A stretch of DNA of 64,000 bases from Spisula solida (GCA_947247005.1 OX365959.1:35236148-35300147), one strand, 5' to 3'. Counted from the first letter of the stretch, positions 45,558-56,816 are shown. Program-made: numbers and translations. The notes: generated by a model not told the origin, from the letters alone.

Positions 45558-46469
45558 TTTAATCTGATTGTAAAGAGATATCTGTAAGAATCATATCATT
45601 AAAAATGCGCTCCGAGCGTAATGAATCATAGTCTACCCGCCAAAATGGACTAGTCGGAGAGGTCATGGCTCAGAGTTCAAAATTGAACTATACATTGTAT
45701 AAACTTGTCACAAACACGCGCTCTATAGGCCTTAATAAACACCTACGCAGTTTAAAAATACAGTGGATTAAAACGATACGGATTAAGTACTTTAAAGTCA
45801 ATAAACTTTTGAGCTAAATCTTGCAGGAATATTGAAACAACGCGTTCTCTCTACCTACCTGTGAATTTCAATGAACTGAATGGATCAATAAGTGGGGTAT
45901 GCTATACCAAGCTTGCAAAATGTCAATATACATTGATCGATGACCGCCATGTAAATTATAAAGCAATATTGAGTATGAATAATCCGTGAACGAATGCGTG
46001 GACGGTTTTGACGATTGAGTGCCATGTAATTAACAAATAGATTTGTGCATTATTCGGTTACATAGATGGTGGATTAGTGCGACACTCGCACATTTTCTTT
46101 ACTAACTTCGTTCGGTGAGTATTAGTTTTGGTACACTTTGTTTTATATTCAATGTAGTAAATTTTTATTATGTCCCGTATCATGTTTATTCATCATTCAT
46201 ACATGTATACTTTTATATTCTATATAGTAATTTTTACTATGTTCCGTATACTAGTAATGTTTATTGAGCATACATACATGTATACTTACATGGCGTGTAT
46301 ATGGTACTCAGTACACATTATTGAGAATGTTCAGGTATATAAGATAATAGTATGTGTCTTTTTGTTTATGATAAAACCTAACATCGTATACAGTACGAGA
46401 CATACCTGTTAGACGTGGAGTTGTAGGTACCGCGAAATACATACATGTACTATTATCTGAACGTTACCA

Positions 46470-46690
46470 CTCATGTTTATGCACCAGTTAATTGAAACCA
46501 CGCCCCCAACCCCGGGGAATTGCGGGTGATAGCGGGGAACAGTCGCGTGTTTTTACCTTTCCGATTTGCCCGCACTGCCGTGTGAGTGCGGGGCTTTTGT
46601 TTCGCGACAAAATCAGTAGCGAGGAAATATAGCTGTGACTGTACCCGAGATGTTACCGAGTTTTACGGGGGGGGGGGGGGGGTTACCATC
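46470..46690. repeat. Dispersed repeat with G16 tract, copy 1
   Basis: Landmarks tgcaccagttaattgaaac, ccccggggaatt, tttacctttcc, gtgcggggcttttgtttcgc, then G16 at 46667-46682. Copy 2 at 52475-52640 has the same order but its G-run earlier. Confidence 0.75.
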
Positions 46691-46960
46691 TGTATGGTCC
46701 CGGGTGGGACATGGCTTTTACCAGGGGTTCGATAAAAATCAAAAGTAAAAATCTACGCCATTCCCGTGGTTCGGGGTCGTGGTTTCAATTCAGTTATAAT
46801 GGTATTTTAATGAAACTTTCAGAAATGGTCAATTTAATATTGAACTACCAACCAGTAAAATTTCAAATGTATCATCTCAGTGATTTGTTTTATGCAAAAA
46901 CAGTCTCAAAATTTTCGGACATCCCTCGTTCATGATACTGACTATGTTACAACTTATAAT

Positions 46961-47010
46961 CGACTGATTAGCGTAGTTGGTAGAGTGCTTAACTGGTACC
47001 CTGACTCGTT
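46961..47010 (+). repeat. tRNA-like half (A box side)
   Basis: gattagcgtagttggtagag matches an A-box region, as in tRNA-derived SINE heads; no clear B box follows. Confidence 0.35.
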
Positions 47011-47499
47011 CATTCAGTATGATTTGTTGGCATTGACACCGTGATGTCTTTGACAACTTTCGGAGAAAGTGTCAGTTATAATAATAATAATAAATATTGC
47101 TAGTATTATTATAATAAAAACAATAGTACATCTTACCGAAAGTGTTCTTACTGGAAGTGTATCGCTGACTGTTTATTCATTCCAGTTAGGTAACGTTAGG
47201 TGCGTATGATAGATGTATGAGAGCCAAAGCGCTAAGTATATAAAATAACAAGTCGCTAAAACAACGCCTTAACAGTCTTAAGGTTAAAACCAACGAAGCA
47301 AAACTATCATAAGTGAAATCCATTTAACAAATAGCCGAGTCAGACACATTCATATTTAAGTATACATGTACAGTAAAACATTTATATACGTTGGTAACAG
47401 TTATATTAGTTCGCAGGTTTAAGTAAAAGGGGGTATTTCAAATGCTTTTAAAAGAATAAGAGCTGTGTGTAAAACTCCATGACAACTCAATAGCTAGTA

Positions 47500-47935
47500 A
47501 TGTTTAAGGTCGTTACGACCTTGACCTTTGCCCTACTGACATCAAAATCAAGGAACCAATACGGATCCATGGTGACCAACTTTAATACTTATGGAGTTTG
47601 CAGTTGATTGGTCTAATCGTTCTTGAGATATTGATCATAAACCATTTGGCCTATGTATGTATGACAAAGAGAACATTGACCTTGACCTCATCGTCGGAAC
47701 CCGTGATATCATTTTACGTTTCTGGCTTGAGCAAACTTTGGGTTCGACAATGCTTTTACCTTTAACCTACTGAATTTTTATGATCAAGTGATAAAGCGTT
47801 ATTTAGTCATTTAACGGGAACCGCTTGATAGATCGAAGTCTCAGTGCATCACACTCGTACCGACCGTCCGATCAACAAGAAGTTTGTCAATTTGTGGACG
47901 TGCTTGTTAACGCGTAACCTGCCTTTCAAACTTAT
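47500..47935. repeat. Old dispersed repeat (gaccttgacctttg type)
   Basis: Contains gaccttgacctttgccctac, tgacatcaaaatcaa, atggtgaccaactttaatac, gttcttgagatattgatca, accatttgg and a second ttgaccttgacct. The arrangement resembles a repeat widespread in marine invertebrates; recalled, not searched. Confidence 0.6.
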
Positions 47936-48103
47936 GTTCTTTTTTAATTGTGGGTATTCAATGGGGATAACTCCAAAACAAGCTTGTTGACCTATGGTTT
48001 GTTGTAAAGGTTTATTTCATTTTTCCTTTTTTTCATGACATCGAGTTCATTATGAATAGTGCACATGTTAGCATACTTCAATGGAAATCGTCTGATAACT
48101 TTC

Positions 48104-48185
48104 GACAAACACTTTCGACAGACAAATGGGCGGAGCCTTTACTACACTTTCGACAGACAAATAGGCGGAGCCTTCTCTACACTGA
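48104..48185. repeat. Short tandem duplication with ggcggagcc
   Basis: Two copies of ctttcgacagacaaatgggc, ggagccttt(a/c)(c/t)taca in tandem, just upstream of stomatin exon A. A related segment is at 52665-52715. Confidence 0.75.
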
Positions 48186-48253
48186 CGACTTGCAAATTGG
48201 ATTGACACTATTACGAATACAAGCTTAATTAACAGTATTCGTACATTTTTCAG

Positions 48254-48307
48254 AAAAACTAATCACGATTGAGGTACATCCAGAGCGCCAGGCCAATGGG
48301 AGTGGTG
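48254..48307 (+). CDS. STOM: Stomatin exon A (N-terminal segment)
   Basis: The acceptor tttttcag and donor GTAAGT (48308) bound 54 bases reading [17 protein letters not shown]. The final G joins AT of the next exon to make Asp. The two bases before the first full codon show that at least one coding exon lies upstream. N-termini vary in this family, so support comes from phase and splice sites more than similarity. Confidence 0.7.
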
Positions 48308-51300
48308 GTAAGTATGTTGTTATTTAGTATGTTTTGGTGGAAAGGATCTGCTAAGACCACGCTATAAGATCAGCCCGCATTACAAAAAAATGGGTGGGAT
48401 TCTTGTTTAGGTAATATTTTAACTGTCTACTGGTGGTTGTCATGTTACCATCGTGACCAATAAACAGCAATGGAGAGAGGGCCGTAACTAATCCTTGGAA
48501 CTTGTGGCTAAACCCTTTCGCCACTTGGTTCGTTATAGACAGTACAATTTGTTATAACAACATACTGCTTGACTATAGAACATTTAAGGTACACATTGAA
48601 CGAGATATAATGGAACACGTGAAGACTTAGTGGTACCTAGTGGTAGAGCGTCCGCATCGAGTGTGAGAGATCCCGGGTTCGATGATAGACCGCGTCAAAC
48701 CAAAGACGAAATTAATATGGTACTAGAAATTCCCTTGCTATACTCGGACGCCCAGCACAAAAGGGACATAGGTTTCTCTTCTCTCATAAGTTAAGTTACC
48801 AATTTTAATTTCCCCTGGTCATTTGGCTACATATGGAAACCTTCGTTCGAGTCTCCTTGTGGATACTATTTCTCTCCTGGTGGGAGTGCAACCAACATCG
48901 ATCTGCGGCGCCCATGACTATCGAACATGTTCAGACACAGCCCTCACAGGTACTAATTCACACCTTGGTCGAGTGGAGCATGTGGGTTATTCTTGCTCAT
49001 AGAAATAAAGCATTGGACCAGGGGAGAGGTTGAACCCGGGACCTCTCGATCTCGAAGCGCGCGACCTACCTTTAGGCCACCGCTCCACGGTGACATACCC
49101 TTTTGACAATGGATAACAGAGGGTAGAGGGTGATTAATATAAGTTGGAAACTTGTTTTACGTTCGACCTTAATTAAATTTGTACAAATGTATAAACTAAA
49201 CGATCGGCAGGGGGGGGGGCACTGCACATGGGTTTGTGAAAAAATTGTACCAGTACAATGATAAACGTCGTCTTGCATATTTTACGATGTTTCTTATTGA
49301 TTGATATTACAGATCCCTATGGCGTGGCCAAACATACCGAGGACGAACCGGAAGCAGGAAGTACCGATATCTGTGCTCTGATATTTGGCTTTATTGTCTT
49401 CATCTTGTTTTTCCCATTCTCCCTCGCCTGTTCATTAAAGGTACGTGATCACATTTTCAGTCATTGAGTCAAAACAACGTCAGATATAACGAATTGAAGC
49501 AGACGACGTTTCATTTTCGCACCAAAATTTGATGACGTCACACATTGGTTATCACACACGTTGGAGAACATTGTTTCGTGATATTATTAGATATTTAATC
49601 TACCAAGCAAGTCGTCATCGCTATTTTTTTCTGAAACAAAATTGCATTATCATCGAGTGTTAAACGACATTAAAATGTATTCGAAATGACTAAAGTCCGT
49701 ATTGGGACCGTACGTCTAAAGTCTATATTGGGTCCGTACCGAAAATATGTAATGAGAGAAAATCACGGAATAGAAAACGTAAAACTCCTTGATAGCTCAT
49801 ACAATGTATACGTTTTTTAAGAAGAACTTTAAAGAAGTCATGAAAAATGACTAATTAATTTCACGCTTGGTTTTCTACGTGGTGCTTTCTGGGAGCAAAC
49901 AAATTCTTTGATCATTCATTTTTTACTTCCAGATTATCCAAAAATCTGATGGGAAATACCCGCTTTATGTAGTGCATTAGTTCTTACTAAGCTATTAAAT
50001 CCGTCTACGTTGTGTTACATTTTGTAATTCTACTATATAATGTCTGTGCATTGTACTATACCCATGAGGTATTTGCCTAACTTCGTTGATTTGCCTAACT
50101 TTGTTGATTTTCCTAACTTTGTTGATTGCAGATCGTACAGGAATATGAACGTGCTGTCATTTTCAGACTGGGACGTGTTTTGTCTGGTGGTGCCAAGGGA
50201 CCAGGTAAATTCAGTCATATTATTTTACACTTTCTAACGTAATACATGTATCTTTAGATATCATTTCGCTGGTTTAGAATGAGAAGGTCGTAAGTACATA
50301 CACGCTATTTTGAGAAAACACGAAAAGCTGTTTGAAAACTACTTTTTCACTCACTACTTTTTCACTTCAGTTTGGTCAAAAGGACATGTTCCGATTTCCA
50401 TGAAACTAGGCCTTGTGACGCAGGTTTCAAATACATGTATATATAAATGAGTCTTATAAGTAACACTATCGACCTTCTCGTTCTAAGCCAGCGATTTCTA
50501 TATATACTGGTATACTATGCCGTTGTGTTGCACATGCAATACTGGTTTTAAGAAAACAAAATTAGCAAAGCCTTTTCTCAACAATTTTGCGGTTACATTT
50601 GTAATCCAAAGTATACGGCAGCCGATTCCATTAACCAGTTTTCCTTGACTGTATCCTGTCCAGGACTACCTTACCCTTCCACGAGGAAAAAGCAGCTTCT
50701 CTACATGTGGAGGAAAATCGACATTTTTGTCAAATTTTCATCGAAGGATTGATCTTCTTGGACCGGGAATCAAACTCTGATAGTCGTTCCATATCAATCA
50801 CACTGGACCACTGTACCACGGCCAAAGTTACAGCTTTTTATTATTACAAAAATATTATATTAGGTCAGACAGGGAAGGCAGCACTCAACCTAACCAGCCG
50901 AGCACAGAAAACATTAAAAAAACAAAAAACACTGAAAACCAGGCACCAGTCTGCCGCCTCAGTCTGTCAAACTAAAACGGAACGAGAGCCAGGTGACGAG
51001 AAAACAACAACCGGACAACACACCACAAGGACAATCTACAACATATATAATATTATATTAGTGTTGAATTCCGCTTCGTTGATTTCGTGAACCACAATAA
51101 AATGTCAGTCAGTCAGGCAAAAATTCTGGATCCTGACATAACTCAAACAGTTTCCAAGCTAGGTGTATGAAACTTTGTATCTGGATAGGGGGAAATAAGG
51201 GGATTATGCACGTCTAAAAATAGTTTGATTCTGACAAAAATTGTGGTTGCTATGGTGACAGAAAGAGTGAAAATATGTCTAAATCTTGATCCCGACATAA

Positions 51301-54300
51301 CTCAGACAGTTTCCAAGCTGGGTTTATGTAACTTGATATATGGATAGGCGGCAATACGGGGATTATGCACGTTTAGAAATATTTTGATTCTGAAAATTGT
51401 GGTTGCTATGGCAACAGAAACATTGAAAATGGCTTTAAACCGGTAGGGGGCTTCTGTATTGCTTACAATTCTTAATTACTTGTTATATAAACATTGGACA
51501 TTGTTTCGTCACAGGTCTGTTTTTCCTGTTCCCCTGTGTGGACGATTTCAAATGCGTGGACTTACGTGTAATTTCATACGACATACCACCCCAAGAGGTA
51601 AATTAATGATACATTGAATTCGTCAATTGTTCTTTCAGTGTTTGTTACAACGTACTTCTTTATTTGTTTTAATCACTTCACTACATATAACAGGCTGTTG
51701 ACTGGAGATCTAAAGCCTAGGTCTCACTGAGGCATTCCACATCGGCGATGTTCTCCCGATTTCTTCCGATACCACCCGATTCATCACAATTCCTGTCTCA
51801 TGACCCCTAGACCACGAGGACCCTGTTCCCGATGTCTTAAATGCTCATTAATTTCAATCTGGAGTACATCGCCGAGACAAAAAATGCCCAGTGGGACCAG
51901 TTTTCATGAAATTTAACTTTAAGGCTTGACTGTAGCCGATGACATATGTGCATCTAGCATGTATATACTGAGTACCGGTCGGAACAATACAAAGTACATA
52001 TATAGCAAATGCTCTAACAATTGACTCTTCCATTGTTTATTCTTTCCAGATTTTAACCAAGGACTCGATGTCCGTCTCTGTTGATGCTGTGATCTACGCT
52101 CATGTCTTCGACGCCACAAAATCCATCATCAACGTGGAAGATGCTCATGGTTCAACAAAGCTGTTAGCGGCAACAACACTCAGAAATATTCTGGGTACTA
52201 AATCATTGTCTGAGATATTGAGTGATCGTGACTCCATCTCACAGCATATGACGGTAATAGTTGTTCTATACATACTGCACATGACGTCACTGAGTTATAT
52301 AGTGACATCACTAAGTTACATATGCATACGGTCTGTGTCAAAGTGCTAAGTTGCCGTTCACAAATTGGGTTAATGGATAAATAATAATAGTTTGGTACTG
52401 TATGATTTTCAAGTGGTCTGTTTCTGATAGCCGAATTGACGAGACGCAACGTTGTACACATGTATACATGTTATGTTATGCACCAGTCAATTAAAACTAG
52501 GTCCCAAATCCCGGGGAATCTAGCGAGGGATATCGGGGGGGGGGGGGGGGGGATTGCCTCATGATTTTACCTTTCCCTTGTCCCCGCGCTGCCATGTAAG
52601 TGCGGGGCTTTTGTTTCGCGCCAAAATAAAATCGCATTGATCATGCTGGATTACTATCGACAAAAACCTTCTTCAAACAAATAGACGGAACGTTCTCTTT
52701 CCTGGCGTCTCAATTACCGTTATTTTATAGATATATCTGGTTCGTGAATAAGTCATTAAATATGCAGCAATTTTGTCATTGAATTTGGAAGCAAAGTCTC
52801 AGTTTCAAAATCGGATCCATTGCAAAATGAAATCACTACACCCCAGTACTCGTAATGACGCCATGACCACGATACTGCAGCTGGACACTCCGATCACCTC
52901 GGTCTTAATGCATTGCATGAGTATATTTACCGGAGACAGACGGAAATGGCCGATCTTTCACGATAATATTGCTGATATGAGGTGTACAAATGCGACACTT
53001 GATTGTAAAATTGACTGAAGTTTGAATATATAAAACATTCTCTTTGGAAATATAGAAAATTCATATACAAAATTTAATGTAATTTAAGATCAAATGATTG
53101 TCTAAACGATTTCGATTGTTTTGTGATTTAACTGTCCGCGATAGACGAGAGGTCTAATGCGTTTGTTGCAAAATATTTACATGTATTTCAAAATATGGCC
53201 AACAATAAAATAGGGGCTGCCTTTCCTTGCCTACCTTCATAGGCAAAAAGTCCCCTACCCTCGGGAAGAATTATTTATGTTATAAGAATAAGTCTGGTAC
53301 AGAAGTACGAAAATCAAAATTATTGACAATATAAAAATGTTTCTAAAAATGTTTTACCTACTTTCCTACACACCCCTAATTAGGCTGGGTCAGGAAGGGG
53401 AATATAAATAATATTTTCTATTCGACCCAGCGCTATTTATGCAGTATGGCGATCGTAAAAAGTCATACTGTTACTTTTGCTATCCATATCAACCGATTAC
53501 TGTCTGATCATATGGTATGATGTAACCACATTGATGTTGGTTGTTTGAGCAACATATTGGGGTTGCTAGGTTAGTCGAGTGAGTTAATGTATCGTACTCA
53601 TGTATGACGTCACAGGAACTGGATCCGTGTTTTCTTTGACAATTGTAGAAAAACTTGGTACCAGCTTTCGCAACGTCATATCCGTTGCGGCTAAACATGG
53701 CCGCTGCACAACCTTTCTATGCATAGGATACACTCAGGTAATTTGTTAAACTTATTAAAGGAACACTCAGAAAATTTGAAACCATGTGCCTATGCTGTGC
53801 AGTATAGTCTCGAATCCCATTACAGTTTCAAACTATTCGTACTGCAATTATAAATTATACATTGCACATTGTACAATTCGAGCTTATACTGTACAGCAAA
53901 CTGACATGGTTTCAAATTTTTAATTAATTATTAATTAATATCGTGTAATTTATATTGTAGTCAATACTGGACGAAGCTACTGACCCGTGGGGCATCAAGG
54001 TGGAGCGTGTAGAACTGTAAGTAGATTGTTTTTACTATTGTCTTGGAAACCGAGAAACTGTTTAATATTTGAAAATGTATTTATTATTATTATACCATAT
54101 TTACATCGCGCTTGTGTGATAAAATTAGACGTTCAAAGGCGCTGATAAAGATTTAAAAGATTTAAAAATCCACAAAGACCGTTCAAATCACATGTGTCTT
54201 ACTTTTCTCTGACTGAAGAACTATTTACCGTGATATACATGTATAACTAAAAATGCGTTTGAAGAGTGTCTTTTAATCTTGAACATATTTCTTGAATAAA

Positions 54301-56646
54301 ATGATACAATTCTATAGTGTGATATTATGTTTATAACATGAAAGCTTTTCTAACCGTAGCATTAAAAACGCTACTTTCTTTGACTTTTATAAATTCATGT
54401 CAAAGCTTTATTTCACAAGCAAACGCTCAAATGTTTCTGTGATGGCTTTACCAGCTCGCGCGGCGTCAAATATGTGATGAATTCAAATTATATGTCTGTT
54501 TTGTGTTTACTATATCTGATTGTATTCTTAACTGCTATGTGATTTTACTTCATAAAACGTCGTGACCTGGTCAGCATCTCAAGTAGAAATCTCAACTCAA
54601 ATTGAGATTTTACACAAATCAGAGTCGGAATTAGAGAAAAAAAATTTTTTACTGTAATAAACTCAGAATAACATTTCTGTTTAGCGATGCTAATTTTGAG
54701 TCCAGCCCCTCTCTGAAATTAACATGAAGACACATGGCAATATTTGAGATGCGATCTTGCTCAGATTGAGATGCTTAGGGAGATCGGGGCCTGTTTGCAG
54801 TAAAGCCTAGGTCCCACTGAACATTTTTTTGCCTCGGCTATTTACTCCCGATTGAAAATAATGAGCTTTTGGGATATCGGGAACAGGTTCCTCGTGGTCT
54901 AGGGGAAGCTTCGGGGAAGTCATTAGACAGTTTGTGATATCGTAAGGAATTGTCATGAATCGGGCGGTATCGGAAGAACATCGCTGATGTGAAATTCCTC
55001 AGTGGAGCCTAGACTTAACATTGAATACTGTGTCCGTTGTAGTATTTTGATCTTAACCTCATTCAATGATATACAATAATTGTTTTTCACAATTTTTTCT
55101 ATCTACTACAGTAAAGATGTACGTCTACCTTACAACATGCAGAGATCGATGGCAGCCGAAGCTGAATCTGCACGGGAAGCTCGTGCTAAGGTAATCAAAA
55201 CTTTTCTATTTCAAGCAATGTTAAACGTTATGTTTACTAAGCAAACAGTTGCAAAACTTATATCCAATGATTGACAAGTTTGTATATCATCTTTCTGTGC
55301 TATATTTAGACGTACTATGCAATTTCACTCGGTTAATCGTTGTTTACTCATAATCAACAACAAATATTTAGTTTGGTATCAAATATTTATACTAAATGTA
55401 TTACAATGTTATGAAATAAAGTTAGGTATCGATTATATTCACTAAGTGGTATACTTTTGAATACAGGAATTGTCCATTAGAGTACTCTCAAAAATACAGC
55501 TTTCCCCGCAATGTCTAAAACTGCACTTAAATCTATTGGATTAAGTCTAAATATTGCCAGCTATCTTTGAAATCAAATCGCACTTGCTTTTAAACAATCC
55601 ATAGACAATTGCTTAATATGTAGCTTGATTCAATGGTTTAGCTTAGTGTTGATCCTGTGCGCAGTGTTCGGTGACATTGAATTGCCTTCATTTTGGGTGT
55701 TTGCAAACTTAAAGCAATACGTCGCTAGACTAAAAGGTGTATGGGTACTTTTAAAAAATAATAGTTGGTTCCGTTGGAAACTTGAAGTACATTGTGCTTA
55801 GAAATTCACTGGTGCAACTTGTATGGCGTTAGCGTCATTTATGACGTTGTCATGACGTCATGGTCAATTATCGAGTTTTGGTATGAAGTTGCCAGTTGTT
55901 TTTAGGAAAAGCATGTTAGTAGGCTACTTGTAAATTCGAGGAAAACTTAGTTTATGTCAACGGTTGGAATTTGAGGAAAACTGTTGGTCGTAAATAACTG
56001 AGGCATAATTGAAAGCAATCAATGGTGATAACGAGATAATGTCGACGACAGTATAAATGAAATATAATTTAGTTATAGTATACAGGGGAACTGTAAAACA
56101 ACATGCATACATGTACATTTCAAACACAAACCAATCCTCACCTTTCTGGAAAAGACTGCTGTAAAATCACATATTTTCATGGGTATTAAATTTCGTGGAT
56201 TTTGACGTAAATGCATTTTCGTGGGATCGTAAATTCGTGGATTACAAAACATGGAAGGATAAATCTATGCTCTGTATTTGGTATGTCGGGTAATCGTGGG
56301 GATTAGATTTCGTGGTCGAGTTCAACAACGAAATCAACGAAAATTCTTCCCCCTTGAAAAATAATGAGTTTACAGTAATGTATAGTGTGTAGCTACCGTG
56401 TAATTATGTATTGTTGACCAATCAATAAACTCTAAAATACTCGCTGTGTTATTTTAGGTTATCGCTGCTGAAGGAGAAATGAAAGCGTCACGCGCATTGA
56501 AGGAAGCTGCTGACGTCATGAATGACTCACCGGGTGCACTACAACTCCGCTTCCTGCAGACGATGAACACGGTGGCGGCACAGCGGAATGAGACAATAGT
56601 GTTTCCGCTTCCACTTGATTTGATCAAGAAGATTATGAATCGTTAA
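48254..56646 (+). CDS. STOM: Stomatin (SPFH/band 7 membrane protein), 5' end missing, eight exons
   Basis: Exons at 48254-48307, 49313-49440, 50132-50204, 51515-51597, 52050-52253, 53961-54016, 55112-55190 and 56458-56646 join with consistent phases to about 288 residues, matching the roughly 285 of animal stomatins. In order: a short cytosolic N-terminus ([10 protein letters not shown]), a hydrophobic hairpin with the conserved Pro ([16 protein letters not shown]), the SPFH core ([55 protein letters not shown]), a charged coiled coil ([21 protein letters not shown]) and a C-terminal tail ([12 protein letters not shown]). Family role: an inner-leaflet monotopic membrane scaffold that oligomerises in cholesterol-rich domains and modulates ion channels; nematode MEC-2 is a relative. 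The initiator exon was not found upstream. The symbol reflects family; STOM versus a stomatin-like paralogue is not resolved. Confidence 0.95.
48629..48715 (+). repeat. tRNA-derived SINE head, family shared with 59297
   Basis: tggtacctagtggtagagcg (A box) and tcccgggttcgatgatag (B box), followed by ccgcgtcaaaccaaagacg. Same order and wording as 59297-59385. Confidence 0.7.
49013..49090 (-). repeat. tRNA-derived SINE head
   Basis: On the minus strand: GGAGCGGTGGCCTAAAGGTA and GAGGTCCCGGGTTCAACCTC, well-formed A and B boxes. In the stomatin intron between exons A and B. Confidence 0.7.
49313..49440 (+). CDS. STOM: Stomatin exon B (membrane hairpin)
   Basis: The acceptor attacag and donor GTACGT (49441) enclose a peptide with an acidic lead ([10 protein letters not shown]) and then the hydrophobic hairpin [20 protein letters not shown]. 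It ends in phase 0 at SLK. The Pro within the hydrophobic stretch is a family hallmark that bends the hairpin back to the cytosol. Confidence 0.92.
50075..50131 (+). promoter_or_regulatory. Triplicated branch-point-like repeat and acceptor of stomatin exon C
   Basis: Three 18-bp units start at 50075, 50093 and 50111, each of the form (g/t)cctaacttYgttgattt. Each carries CTAAC, close to the metazoan branch-point consensus, at 50077-50081, 50095-50099 and 50113-50117. The terminal cag is at 50129-50131. Confidence 0.7.
50132..50204 (+). CDS. STOM: Stomatin exon C (start of SPFH domain)
   Basis: Encodes [20 protein letters not shown] and AKGPG, the canonical opening of the band 7 domain. The donor is GTAAAT at 50205. 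The acceptor at 50130-50131 is preceded by three tandem 18-bp units, each with CTAAC. Confidence 0.95.
50267..50494. mobile_element. Palindromic MITE family 3, copy 2
   Basis: Ends cgctggtttagaatgagaag and the complement of cgctggcttagaacgagaag. In the stomatin intron after exon C. Relatives at 30675-30880 and 63442-63595. Confidence 0.75.
50755..50834 (-). repeat. tRNA-derived SINE head
   Basis: On the minus strand: GGCCGTGGTACAGTGGTCCA and AGAGTTTGATTCCCGGTCC. The 127-codon plus frame over this region is a by-product of the repeat. Confidence 0.55.
51118..51435. repeat. Tandem duplication of about 159 bp
   Basis: Two copies share gatcc(t/c)gacataactca, acagtttccaagct, ggggattatgcacgt and attgtggttgctatgg. 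In the intron between stomatin exons C and D. Confidence 0.85.
51515..51597 (+). CDS. STOM: Stomatin exon D
   Basis: The acceptor gtcacag and donor GTAAAT (51598) bound 83 bases. The peptide reads [18 protein letters not shown] and then ISYDIPPQE, a strongly conserved SPFH block. It enters with two bases completing a Gly codon and ends in phase 0. Confidence 0.95.
51711..51899. mobile_element. Palindromic MITE family 1, copy 1
   Basis: Starts taaagcctaggtctcactga and ends aatgcccagtgggaccag. Inner words cgatgttctcccgattt and ccgattcatcacaattcct recur, inverted, in the other copies. Confidence 0.8.
52050..52253 (+). CDS. STOM: Stomatin exon E (SPFH core)
   Basis: The acceptor ctttccag and donor GTAATA (52254) bound 68 codons: [19 protein letters not shown] through [20 protein letters not shown] to [11 protein letters not shown]. 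This is the most conserved block of stomatins. Phase 0 at both ends. Confidence 0.96.
52475..52640. repeat. Dispersed repeat with G18 tract, copy 2
   Basis: Same landmarks as 46470-46690 (tgcaccagtcaattaaaac, cccggggaatc, gtgcggggcttttgtttcgc) with G18 at 52535-52552. Confidence 0.75.
52641..53768. other. Intron sequence, no gene recognised
   Basis: Within the stomatin intron between exons E and F. An 81-codon frame at 52773-53018 shows no family resemblance. Confidence 0.4.
53770..53921. mobile_element. Palindromic MITE just upstream of stomatin exon F
   Basis: Arms aaaatttgaaaccatgtgcc and the near complement tgacatggtttcaaattttt; inner arms agtatagtctcgaat and attcgagcttatact. Confidence 0.8.
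53961..54016 (+). CDS. STOM: Stomatin exon F
   Basis: Short 56-base exon reading [18 protein letters not shown], between acceptor tattgtag and donor GTAAGT (54017). It leaves in phase 2; the first base of the next exon completes Leu. A palindromic MITE-like element (53770-53921) ends about 40 bases before its acceptor. Confidence 0.94.
54574..54792. mobile_element. Palindromic MITE family 2, copy 2
   Basis: Inverted relative of 60561-60809: gcatctcaagtagaaatctc at left, gagatgcttagggagatcgg at right. Directly followed by the family 1 copy at 54801. Confidence 0.8.
54801..55017. mobile_element. Palindromic MITE family 1, copy 2
   Basis: Starts taaagcctaggtcccactga; ends ctcagtggagcctagactta. 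Contains aaggaattgtcatgaatcgg, inverted relative to copy 1. Confidence 0.8.
55112..55190 (+). CDS. STOM: Stomatin exon G (coiled-coil start)
   Basis: The acceptor actacag and donor GTAATC (55191) bound 79 bases encoding [20 protein letters not shown] and REARAK. This is the Ala/Glu-rich helix that drives oligomerisation in the family. Confidence 0.94.
56458..56646 (+). CDS. STOM: Stomatin terminal coding exon
   Basis: From acceptor attttag the exon reads [20 protein letters not shown], then [17 protein letters not shown] and [17 protein letters not shown], with stop TAA at 56644-56646. The last codons are the founder sequence of the minisatellite that follows. Confidence 0.96.
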   Translation, partial: VIAAEGEMKASRALKEAADVMNDSPGALQLRFLQTMNTVAAQRNETIVFPLPLDLIKKIMNR

Positions 56647-56816
56647 ACTAAGATGTTTTTAAATCGTTAAACTAAGATGTTTATGAATCGTTAAACTAAG
56701 ATGTTTATGAATCGTTAAACAAACAGTTTAGGCATCGTTTAACTAAGAAGTTTGTTAATCGTTAAACTAAGATGTTTATGAATCGTTGAACTAAGATGTT
56801 TAATAATCGTTAAACT
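56629..56816 (+). repeat. 24-bp minisatellite seeded by the stomatin stop codon
   Basis: Seven copies (24, 24, 24, 23, 24, 24, 24 bases; 56650-56816) follow directly on the 21-base stretch 56629-56649, which encodes KIMNR-stop. Each unit repeats the aag-atg-ttt, aatcgttaaact pattern, so the unit is a copy of the coding end plus a 3-base insertion. In-frame TAA recurs in the first copies. Confidence 0.9.

Noticed and set aside
46030..46112. First exon of stomatin ending at a gtgagt donor (46112)
   Set aside because: The only nearby ATG frames stop within three codons, so it could at best be an untranslated exon; not supported.
48629..48715. A functional tRNA gene
   Set aside because: A and B boxes are present, but no closed acceptor stem or anticodon arm could be drawn, and a family copy with the same 3' extension exists at 59297. 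It is a SINE head.
50707..51090. 127-codon open frame as a gene
   Set aside because: Overlaps a minus-strand tRNA-like SINE head and its body; Lys/Thr-rich low-complexity end.
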